Part shown: one piece after another, positions 35,952 to 47,900 of the stretch
Layout of the letters: every line of letters starts with the position of its first letter
How positions within the stretch are numbered: the first letter of the stretch is position 1
Source of the DNA: Anticarsia gemmatalis
Taxonomy: Eukaryota > Arthropoda > Insecta > Lepidoptera > Erebidae
Length of the DNA stretch: 64,000 bases
Reading direction: 5' to 3'
Assembly (NCBI RefSeq): GCF_050436995.1
Contig: NC_134747.1
Span: 3,355,501 to 3,419,500, forward strand
Position numbers and translations under genes: made by a program
The notes under the pieces: generated by a model
Seen by the model: the letters and a program-made list of their open reading frames with translations, nothing else
Database searches by the model: none
What the model was told of the DNA's origin: nothing

Positions 35952-38900
35952 CTGTTCAGAAAAAAGGTATTAGTCTCCATAATCTTGTAACATCTACTTG
36001 AAGGTAAAAATCGTTTCTTTCAATACGTCTATTGGAAATAAAACACTCTCTCTCTCCCTTTCTCTTCTTCTATATTGTTAACTTGGGCACTAAGGTCCTT
36101 ACAAGATCATAGCTGAGCCACATGGTGCAAGGTAATATATTTCATATTTGGTCACATCGGTGCGGCTGCATCGGTCAGTTACAAGTACTTTGAAACCAGC
36201 CAACTGCGCAGATTGTTTATAGGTGCCAAGAGCACAGCGAGGTTTACATACTCTTCGAGGTACGGACTTCGTTCAGACGTACATATTATATATAAATTTA
36301 CCCTTTTTTATTCTGGCTTAGAATAAAGCTCGAACTAAGTTTTGTCATGTAAGCTGGGTAAGTCAAATAAAGCCTTTTTCCTAGTTCTTAAATTTCCTAA
36401 AAGGCCTATTTTTTAAATTTCCCGCTTCTTGGTTTCGAATAGCCGCCAGTGTAATAGGAAATAGGACTTACAGGACCTTACTTGGGTTACCCACCTTACT
36501 TCTTTTTACTATTTATAATTCTCCTATCCCGTTATTTAGAAGTGCATATAGGAATTGCAATTAGTTCCTAGATAGTTTGAAAACAGACCATCACGCGGGT
36601 CCACAAATTAATCCTAATTTGTAGTTATTGAACAAAAATAATTTATAAAAAATCCAACAAAGTAAAGAACTAACACAGGTGGTGGAGTTGTACAATCAGA
36701 AGAACCAGAGGCTGTCGGTGATTCCTCTATTTTTTTCTCTTCTTCATTGGCAAAGAAATGATCCTGAATTCGTTCTTGGCTGTAAGTAAATTGAGAGAAA
36801 AGCTTTCGTGGTATTAGCAACGTAACTCTTTTCTATACTTCTATTATTATAAATGCTTATGTTTGTCTGTCTGTCTGTTGAGCTTTCATAGCTTAACTGC
36901 TAAACCAATTATGATAAAATTGAACATGGATGCAGTTACAAAACCCAGGCTAGTTTATACATTTAAAGTTATCGCTAAATCTTTTTTATTTTTGCTAACT
37001 CACAAAGCACTTGAAACGAAAATATCTTACCAACATACACATTTTACAAAACTGACTTTTTAAGGGTTGCAGTTTAAACATCATGTTACATCCGTTTTTT
37101 AGTTGCGTTATCTACTTTTCTCTAACAAAACAAACAACAAACCACTGTCATGTCGCAGCTCAACGTTTAACAAATCAGCGCTAATGGGTTCACTTCCCGT
37201 GTCGTGCACGCTAACTGCCGGCTGTGTGTGACAGCGCTGCATCACGGTAATAGGACGGGCTTGTTTACTGCGTGGTCTAGGGTTCAATTAGAGTAAGTGA
37301 TAGTTGAAATTACCGTGTACCGTGTACGGCCAGAAATATTTTGAATTTATAGCGACCATTTTTGAGATGTAAATAGAGATTATTTAAGTAGGCATATAAG
37401 TTTCAAAATCATAAGTACAATCAATACAACAAAATGTACGTCACCTGCTTAAAATTTTCGAAAATGTATGTTTTATGGCTATATTTTTTTAAATATAATT
37501 AATAATATGAGATTTAAGAAACAAATATTGACGAATTAACTTTTCTTATTTTCTGTTTGTTGGTCACGCCCAACACCCAATAATTTAACAGCGATTGAGA
37601 CATAAAATACGTCTGTGAATTTAAGTATTTTTCTCCCACCTACGCCCAAAAAGAGACTCGACCAATTATGGTAATTAGTTAAAAAAATCCGTGACTATAA
37701 CAATTACTGTACAAATTAACCCAGATACCTGCTGTTAACATAATTGTACAACTAATTATCTACATACACCCGATGTCCTCTGCTATTTTTGTCTGTCTAG
37801 AACTAATGTAATATTATTATGAATACTCGTATTATGACAGTAGGTTTAAAATAATGACCTAAAGTACAATTACACCACTACTATAAGACATTACCTCCAA
37901 ACTAATCGTTAACTAGAAAAGACTATGAAAACTTATTCATGGTCAATTTATTAAAGCCGAACTTCTATGGTCAGAAAACTTAAACACAATGTATAGGAAA
38001 TAGATTGTCTGCAATAAGTTAAAGGAATTTTTATCACCAAATATTGTATTTATATGACTTATAAAACTAAGACATATTTTTTTACCAATCTATTCATGTT
38101 TTTAATTTTGTTTCAGACATTTAAATACCTATTGAGACAACAAAATCAACAAAGATCATGAATACATCAAAAAGGAATTAAAAGTGGTAAATGCGATAAG
38201 AATTCTTGACCTATATTTTAAATACATTTTGAAAGATGTGATAAAAAGTCACAGTAGACACTTACCGTTTCCGATACTTGTATATGATGAGTACGATGAA
38301 CGCGTTCCCGATGAAAAGCGCCGCTATTAGCAGCGACGGGATCACGATGTCTGTGGACAAAATGATACATTTAATATTTGATGATGGAATAAAGTGATAC
38401 ATTTAAAGTTTGATGATGGGACAAAGAGATACGCTTAAAGTTTGAAATGAAATGAAAATAGTCTTTTTTGTACTGAATAAATAAATAAAATAAACAAGAT
38501 ACAAGAAAAAGAACAGACTTGGATAAAAATAAAAACAAAATAAAATTAGAATGGTAGTACAAATGGCGGCCTTATCGCACAGTGGCAATCTTTTCCAGGC
38601 AAACATTGGATGGAGAGATTAGTTTGATGATGGAATAAAGTGATACGTTCGAAGTTTGGTGATGGGAGATTATTCAATAAACGGTTGATGATGGAAAAAA
38701 TACACAAATATTTATGTCGTTGGTTTTAGGGGCAGTTAATTAGGTGTATTAAACTGGCTGGTTATATCGCGTAAAGACCACTTGGACCTAATACGATACT
38801 AATATAATTTTTAAGTACTTTACTAATATAAGTTTTAAGTTCACAATCATTTTATCAAAGTCTGTATTTTTATAATATCAACGATCCATATTCCCAAAAC

Positions 38901-41900
38901 AACTGTATTAAGTGTAGAACAAAATTTGATAAAATCTTTTGTGTAGAGATCCAAAACACAACTTTCTTATCATTTCTTTAAGAGACTCTAAATATTAAAT
39001 AGTATCACGGAAATAAATAGCTTGTAGCAGACTAAATTTAAACGAGCGTAAGATCATAAAACTCCCAAAACAGGAAAAGTCAGCATCTAACACGTTATTA
39101 AAATTCTTTAACATCCCTTCCTTTCTAAAATAAAGGAGAACGGGATTAAAATACAACAGACATCAAAGAACAAGAATACAAATCGATAGACAAACCATTA
39201 GGCGTCCACATTTTCCTTTTACATTCACTTCACATCTCGTCAAAATGAAAATTTACGATATTTTTATCAAATTCCCTCGCGTCAACTCGTTTACAATTTA
39301 ACACAGCCAGTGCGCTAAATTTGCTAATAAATTCGATACATAATAGAATTCACATATATTTAAAATCACGCCTTTTTCCCATAGGGGTAGGTAGAGACCA
39401 AAGAACAACGCTTGGTATGAATGATCCTTATAAACTTCCCTTGCCTCATTCACGTCCATATTGTTATATACTAGTGTATCTTGTCTTATGGAATGGAATA
39501 ATTGATTTTGCCTTAAATGGTTATTTATTTTGAAGAAATTTACTAATAATATTGGTATTTTAATTATATTAAAACTAAGCTTTAATTAATTACGTACGGA
39601 TATTCACGTGATTAGACCATGTCCGATCAAAGCGCATCAATTTGATTGGTATCGAAGATTAGCTAGTTTAATGCTCATTGATTAATTATTGCTATAGTAA
39701 TTTTACTATTAACAGTATGTAGGTACGGTATCAGAAGATGAAAAAAACAGACTTTTCGATTACTTGTTTTAAGTTTGAATATAGGAACTCCCTTCATTTA
39801 TAGACTGATGGTAACGTCAGAAACTTTAATCATTTCAAAAACTCTAAATCGAGTTCATAAAGTTTCAAACTTTAACTCAATATATCACACAAACTAACAC
39901 AGTGCGGAAGGCCGACAATTGTTTATTTTCTGATAGATTTTCAAGTTAAAGTTGAATCATTAATCTATTGAGGGAACATGGTTAACCTCTCTGAAGTTCG
40001 GAGTTTGATTCCAGGAAAGTTTCAATAGGTCAACTTATCAATATCAGCCGGGACGAGCTATGTACTGCAGTAACGGACCGGTGTCCGGAATTCTCTCAAA
40101 CTTTACACTTTGCCGACAGCGTCCAATTTTCGTGTCGACATAGTAAATGTACTCATTTTTGTTTGATACAGATTTATATAGGTAACTATCTGAGAAGATA
40201 TGGATTCACGTCTTCAACAAGATAAGTCACTAGCTATATGAATGGTTGGTAGAAATAAGGTTTAAATCCTCCCTGTGAGTTTAACATAAACTTCCGTTAA
40301 TAGAAACGAATCGTTTATTAACGAACAACTACCGACAACCGAATAGCTATCGATAAATGTAGCACAAAATCTGATCAGCGCCTGTAGCGGGCTCCGTAGG
40401 AACTATTTTGGCAGTACATTTTAAATGTCAAACTTTCGATAATCAACAGTACCGACTGTATAGAATTGCGTTACCGTAAATTTAATATATTAATCGCATA
40501 ACCTTTTACAGCAGAGTAAGAGGTCCGTATGTATTTCAAACTCCATATTTAACCAACAGATTACGTGCACTTCATTAAGAAGTAATCCTAGCACGGTAAT
40601 TACTACATGTTTCACTGCAGCCTCGAGACAATCTCGGCGAGATAATTTGTACTACACCACTACAACTGCAGTGGAGTGCGGTCTAGCCTTGTTTTTACTG
40701 CTACCACGAGTTTCACACTTCTTGTTACAGCTTAGTTTTAGTTTGATATTACTTGTTTTGTTGGAAACTGTGTTGTACTGGTGATACAAACATAGTAGTG
40801 TTATGATACAGATAGTTAAGGTACATTAGAATCTGCTAAGTTTTTATACTAAGATATACAAATTTGCGGCGATTTGATCAGCATAAGAACGGAAAAAGGG
40901 GTCAGAGCCCATTCGTCCCCTAAGATTCGCACCCTGTGCCCACTCGTCCCCTGGAACTTTTGAGGGGCCCATTCGTCACCTGAAGAATATTTATTTTTAT
41001 TCATTCTTCTTATATAAGTACATGTATATGTGTAACTTAAATCTAATAAATTGTAACTAGTAGTAAGTAACCTACATAAAAATTGGCTAAAATCACCGTA
41101 TTTTTTGTATATTTACCAACTACATGCAAAATCATAATAACTTAAATCTAACAAACTATAACTACAATAACAAAAAATTACTAAAATCACAATAATTATT
41201 GAAGATTAAACAAATCAACATTATTTTAGTACAAAACTAATCTTATATTTGTTTTTTCATTTTAAATTAATAATATATGCATAGCTTTTCCATGCAGTGG
41301 CCTAGTGAAATCAGATTTTCAAAAAATTGGCTAATTATGCGATTTATTCTCGCTTCATTTTCAATCGATTCAGGATTCATCATAGCTCTTTCTTCAATGA
41401 TCTGTTATGATTTATTAAATTAATTCCGTTAATAAACTGTTCACAAGTGTATTATGTTAACCGTTTCTTATGTAAAATATAGCTAATTTTATCTCAGGGG
41501 ACCAATAGGCACCTGAATAGGTGCCGAATCTTTAACTTATATTGTATATATATTGGAGGGGACGAATGGGTACCTTAAAAATAATATTTTTTATTAAAAT
41601 ATTAATTGGTCCCCTACCAGGAGACCAATGGGCACCTATGTAGGGGCCGAATCTACAACTTTCATACTAGGGGACGAATTTTAGGGGACGAATGGGCTCT
41701 GACCCGGAAAAAGGAAGTAAAAAAGTTTGAATAAATTATTTTTTCTTAATGACTATTCATGAACATATTTTGTATTTTCTATTGGTTTTAACTGTATGTA
41801 TAAAAGTGCCTACTCATTTAAAACATAACGTGCCATGTAAGAACGTTATATATATACCATTTAAACGTACATAAAAAATTGGTAAAGCATGTTATGTCAG

Positions 41901-44900
41901 AAGTATATTGTACGATACGATAATTCATCGGTAAAATATAAAAAAGATAGACTTAATTTCCTTGATAACTAAACTATGAAAAGTAAATTGCATAGGGAAA
42001 AGACTTAGGCTACTTTCGGAAGTTGTAATAATGCTTAGAAGACTACTCCGCAAAACTTGTTCATATTTCATCTACAAATTCTTCAGTGGTGAAACTTATC
42101 TCGTTATTATTTGATGTATGCAAGCTTGCAGCTAATAAAACCACTATCTTCTACACCAAAGCGCGGATAGTTTATGTAGTTAACGTTCAACAAGTGGGTG
42201 CAACTACTTATAAAATTATATGTAGTTTTACACGAGAAATTTTATTACTTGAAGGGAACATAAAGGAAAAGTTTATGAAAATTTCAGGGTATTTTCAATC
42301 TGCGGGAAACTTTTGGAGAAATCAGAAGCGCAGATTTTTTTGGGTTTAAAAACCAAAAGGGAGATCATTTACCATTATCTTCAACCGAGTAAGCTATATG
42401 TTGCATAGAAAGTCATCAGCGTCCCTAACGCATTTAGGATGAACTATTTTTGCAAGTACTTTTTTGTTTGGGTTAAACATACATTTTAAAGAAAACTTTG
42501 ATTTATTAAAATCTGGACCCTGTCCAAAATTATGATAATATATGTTCAGGCAGCACGCGCGTAAGTGATGCGCCTGAACATACATATATTTTTTTACTCA
42601 ACTGAATTCGCAAAAGTCGAAAAATATAAAATATTATAAAAAAATAAGATTACCATTATTCCTTATTGTACCGAACATTACTCAGAAACATAACAAAAGA
42701 AGGAATCTCTAGAGAAACCATCAATTTTATATTTTTTCTAGTGTTTAACAAAAAATTGTGACGTTTTCAGAATAAATGTTCTTTAGCGAAATCTTTATAT
42801 CCAGTAACGTACCGGGAGTCAGAAGAGCCTATTAATCATGCCTCCCGCTGTTGCCAAAGCCCCTAGCAGGTTTCAGTCTAGATCTTAATAATACTTTTAT
42901 GTCTAGACGTAAAAATAGGCTAGGTCTTCAACATATTGAAAAATATTTAAAGAAAATGTATAATATTGAAAAATATTTAAAGAAAATATATAATATAAAA
43001 GCTATTATATTAGAAATAGTTTACGCCTCTTACAGGCCCTTCTAATGTTTCGTTTCCAAACTGAAACCTAAATTTCATTTACTAATTTATGTGCATTGCC
43101 CGAACAAACAGACAAACACAAACAACGCTGACTGAGGGTAAGTAATTAATTCGATTTCAACACCCAAACCGATTTGGACAGTGATGTTATCAAACAAGTA
43201 GAACTCGAGTAATAATAGCCATTGCACAAGAATTTCATTTATTAGATTAACAAATTACAGTAAAGAATGAAAGGACATAATAACATAATCATAGGATTGG
43301 GATAGCTGACAAGAGCTTTGTATAAACTTCTGATTTCTTCACAAGTGATCTAAGGTTCAAATCCAATATAACATATCTATGATTTTTAGAAGAAAATTCA
43401 ACAGATTTTTAGGGGAAGGCTAGATTTTCTAGCGTAATACAAAGTCCCCAACCTGCACTTGTCTAGCATGATGGACCAAAATAAAACCTCCATAATGAGA
43501 GACCCTTGCCCAACAGTGGGAAAATAATGGGATAATTTAAGAAAAAGAAAAGAAGACCTTCGAAAAACACAGTTTTCATGTACAAAAATAGTTATTATTT
43601 AGTATTTTCAATATAAACACTCGAATATTTTGTACAACATAATAAACTATTATAATTCTCTAACAATAAGAAGATTCTTGGCCAAAATTCTCAGGAATAA
43701 GCCAAGTTATCTTTGGTAATGAAGCTGTACTCTGAATGTGGAATAGCTGGCGGCTACACTTGATTGGAGGGGTATACAACAAACTTCGCTACACCACCGT
43801 TCTGTGCTGTTATTTCTACTAACTACTGGCTATTCACGGAAATTAACGAAATGTGGGTGTTTTTGATGTAAGTAAAGTCAATTTAAGGTTTTTAATTATA
43901 GATGTTGGAGATTTTTGATGTTTGACTTTCGATTATTAGTGATTACACTTTTGTGTTGCTTATGAATGATTATAGGTATAATTTTTCTTCGAAGGTTATG
44001 AATAGTGGTACTTTAGAAGTAGGTAAATATATCTGTTCATATTTCAAATACATATTTATTGGAGTCAAGGGCGTTTGGTGTGAAATTGTACCCATTTTCT
44101 TAAGATTCTCTCGTAATGCAGTACAGTGTAAGTCACCCACTAATCTCCATAAATATATCTTGTATATAGTAAAACCGTCGAACTATTATTCTTATTTATC
44201 CTACAAAACGCAACTCAGTAAAATCAAATTCATAAAACAATTTTCAACGGTTAACAACAGCTTTATCCACGAATTAGCATCACAAAATCTTAATAAACGC
44301 CAATCCACAATCCCTTTACACAGAGATATAAAACGACAGTTATTCACAGATAGGCGCGTCTCAGCCAATTGTTAAGTTTCACAAAGTTCCAATGAGATAC
44401 AATTATTAAGTTTCCCTACATTTTGCGTAAGATCTCCAATTTGCATAAATACGACCATTGTCACTGGTAGATAAATGTATTTGAAGATATTGTTGAGTCT
44501 ACGTCTGTTTAAATCGAAACTTCGTTACCGTACAATACAAGAAACAATTTTGTTTTATCAAGAAACAAATAATTGGGGTTGTGAAAGTTCCTTATTAAAT
44601 TATTGTGAAACGAATCTTATTTGGAAGTTTAAAAATTGTTTGTCATCAGTATCCTTTCAAGAAAGTTGAATTTGCAAAGTTAATCAGGATTTTTTGTTTT
44701 TGTTTTGGTTTGTTAAAAATAGATACGATGACTTTTTGCTTCTGTGATCTTCCTGCTAATATTTTTAGCTTAAATTTTATATCATAATTTGAATTTATAA
44801 GAACCTATTGCAGTTTTGACTCCCACGTAATACGCATTTTAGCTGCGACGAAATATGTTCCATCGATACGAATATCTCTCTATCTGACGTCACCTGAATT

Positions 44901-47900
44901 ATCTGCAATAATTACACTCCTGAAAATACATACAATACTGCAGTACCTACACAGGCCAGAGAAGTGTGTTAGTTTCGACAATACATTTGTATTGCCAATT
45001 CACTTGATCGATTTCACCACTACTTCTTCACAAAACGAACTATAAAACCAGTTTTCTAGACACTAAGCTGACTTTAATACCACGGCTTGATTGTAGAACT
45101 AAGTACGAAGCCAGAGCGAGTTGAAAAGAAGATCCTTTGCTCAGTAAAGCCGATTAAGGTGTAAATTAGTTTTCAAGTTCTTGAGCACATGGCACAGTCG
45201 GAGACGTATAGTTGAAAGTTGGTAGTTAAAATGGATTAAACATTTGAACAAATGTAAGATGTTGAAGGAACGTATTTTGAAGAAAAAGAGTTCTTTGTTC
45301 TATTTATTGAAGGAGTGGGTAAGTATGATAGTTATATTATTTAAGGGTGAATAAAGTTCGACGTATTGCTATCAGAATGATGAACAGTTAGTTTTTTCCT
45401 TTCTCAAAATAATATCTAATCATGGGAGTAAGATTCCGTTACACTGACATATCCGTCCCAAATCAAAATTCTTAAAGAAATTAAGGCAATCTTAATTCGT
45501 TCGTGTACAGTATCGTGAAGTATTTTTATTGCAGCACTTGGTCTACCATGTCAAGTATTATAACAGCTACCTGAAGCAGCAAGCGACCGAGGGGACTGGA
45601 AGTCTAGGGGAGAGGCCTTTACTCAGCAGTGGGACACAAAAATAGAATAGATAAAAAAAAATAAAAAAAACAGCTACTTACCAACAATCATGTTGGGTTC
45701 GTCGTGAGGCGGAATTTTTAAATCGATCCCACTACCTTGCCGGGTTGAATTGGATGAGACGGTCGAGTCAACCGTCTCCTCTGTGGACAAAAAAACAACA
45801 TTATATATTAACTTTATAGAATAGTTCATACATAATACCACGCCATTAATAGCCGAAAATATGTTCAGAAGTGTAATACGCCTGAGTTTCCCCATTAACA
45901 ATAAGTCCCATGTAATAGTGGGCGAGCTTATAGCCATAAAGGATAGGAAGCGATACGAAATTTAAAATATTCTAATCATAAAGACATCGTAAAAGAAACT
46001 GATTAACTGAGGATATCCACATCACTCCACTTCTAGTGCCAACAGATCCATAGGATCTGATTTTCAAATACAACTAATATTATTGGTGTGATGCACATAG
46101 TTGTTTGGGGTCTTGCTGCACTTTGTGGCTGTGGTATAAATACATGGCTGTTGAAATGTCTATGTAATATACTAAACGCACGTATTTCTTTATCATAATC
46201 AATATCTATTTCAGGACCATTCATTTTGTAAATAAATATTTATTTCCTTTTGACAGAATATAATGCCATTGCCCATACCATAGAGCATAGAATTCTTAAT
46301 CATAGAGAACTATTGTTTATGTAAATTTTGCTGAAGAAAATACTACCATAAAACGATTAAATAAGTAAACTTCTACATCTAAATATATTATGTATTCAAT
46401 TAATAAGACGCAGTTTTGTCTGATTTACGATTTAGATTTCAACACACCTTAATAAGGGAAAGGAGATTTTAAAAAGTAAATGCTTTTGGTTTGAATTTGT
46501 AGTTGTAGAAAGAAATAATGTACGAGTTATTAGTAATGAACTAGACGTTCATGAAATTGGTAAAAATCTTTTAGAAGTAAAATACTTTCAAGAAATTATA
46601 AAATATCTACAAACTTACTCTTTAAATGCAGCTTCATATAAGTTAGCAATCCTAACATTTACTACCAGTAGTTTATTTCCTTATTTATTGAACTAATTAG
46701 CTCTATTTTCCTTATACACGCGTCTGAGTAAAGTAAATGTTATATAACAGTAATAACTATGAGTACTGTTATCGGTGCCTTTGTTTCATGACTTGGACTG
46801 AAAATGTCACGAGGTATAACATGAAAGCATGTAGGAATATATTTTTAAATTAATACGATTTCTTTTTCGTAAAAGGAAGTTCATACTTGCTTAGTTTCGC
46901 CGCTAGTAAGTTAGTAACCTCATATTATTAGACTTCGCAACATACGTTATAATTCATTCATACATGTACGTTCTCATCAACGTATCGTCGATGGCGAATC
47001 CATGGTTTATTTTCTGGTGTGTGGCTGTATGTGACTGGCAAATTTTAACTTTGTGCTAAATGTCCGGTCACAGATTACGTTTTCCACCTGATCATCTATA
47101 CCATACGTTCCCAAAGTGGGCGATACCGCCCCTTAGTGAAGCTTTTCGTGAGAGGCGCTAGTGAGTCCGAAAACAAATGATAAAAAATATAACAATGGCG
47201 AATGGCTGAATTTGTTTTTTCTCGAATAGGGGGTGGTAGTCCCAAAAGGTTGGGAACCCATGATCTCCCTATACTATACTATAATTAATACAAGTACATA
47301 TATACGTATTATGTCCTCAGCGTATAAAATCACGCTACTAGAACTCTCTTTACGCAGGCTGAGAACAAACGAACCGCAAGTCGTGTGTACAAGGCACCTT
47401 ATTAATAAAACATTGCGCAATAAGGTTGCGATATTTTATAAGTAGGACTTTGACATCGATATATTAGTTTAGTAGTTGGTTTTGTTCTAGAATTTGTTGT
47501 GGTTTTCGTATACTGTTACGTGGATTGATGAAATAAGTTCTTTATGTGTATTTATTAAATTTATTTAATCTTATTATCATCTTTATTTTGCAAAGATAAA
47601 CTGTTGAGTGGCTGAAATTCGTGTCTTATAATCTTTGTGATAACACAGTAGTAATTTGACATAGGTAGCTACTATCTAGAATTAAATGGTAAACAAATTG
47701 AGTTTCCTATTTTTAAAACTAAGAGTATTCTTAAATAAAATAATAAGAAAATCGATCCATACAAAATATATTTCTTTGAACTCTATCACACCCCTAGTTT
47801 ACCTCTTAATGAGGAATTTCACGAAAAACAATTCCGGAAACTACACTATTCCATTCAAATTTAAAGTTCATTAACAAACGTTGCACCAAATCGCACAATA

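Larger units (their letters stand above)
38351..45681 (-). other. 7.3 kb intron between stalk and transmembrane exons
   Basis: No coding exon is recognised inside. It holds a repeat piece at 39366-39436, a tRNA-like SINE fragment near 39960-40080, a degenerate MITE copy (40280-40460), the 807-bp MITE (40899-41705), another degenerate MITE fragment (42370-42500), a stem-loop (42541-42582), a 30-bp tandem duplication (42933-42992), a LINE tail (43428-43540) and the retroelement at 45571-45668. The long open frame at 43953-44375 shows no coding features. Confidence 0.65.

Noticed and set aside
43953..44375. Longest open frame in the window (140 codons, plus)
   Set aside because: It starts at a non-ATG codon, has AT-rich codons, no recognisable domain and no splice or promoter context, and lies in an intron on the opposite strand. 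It fits a chance open stretch.
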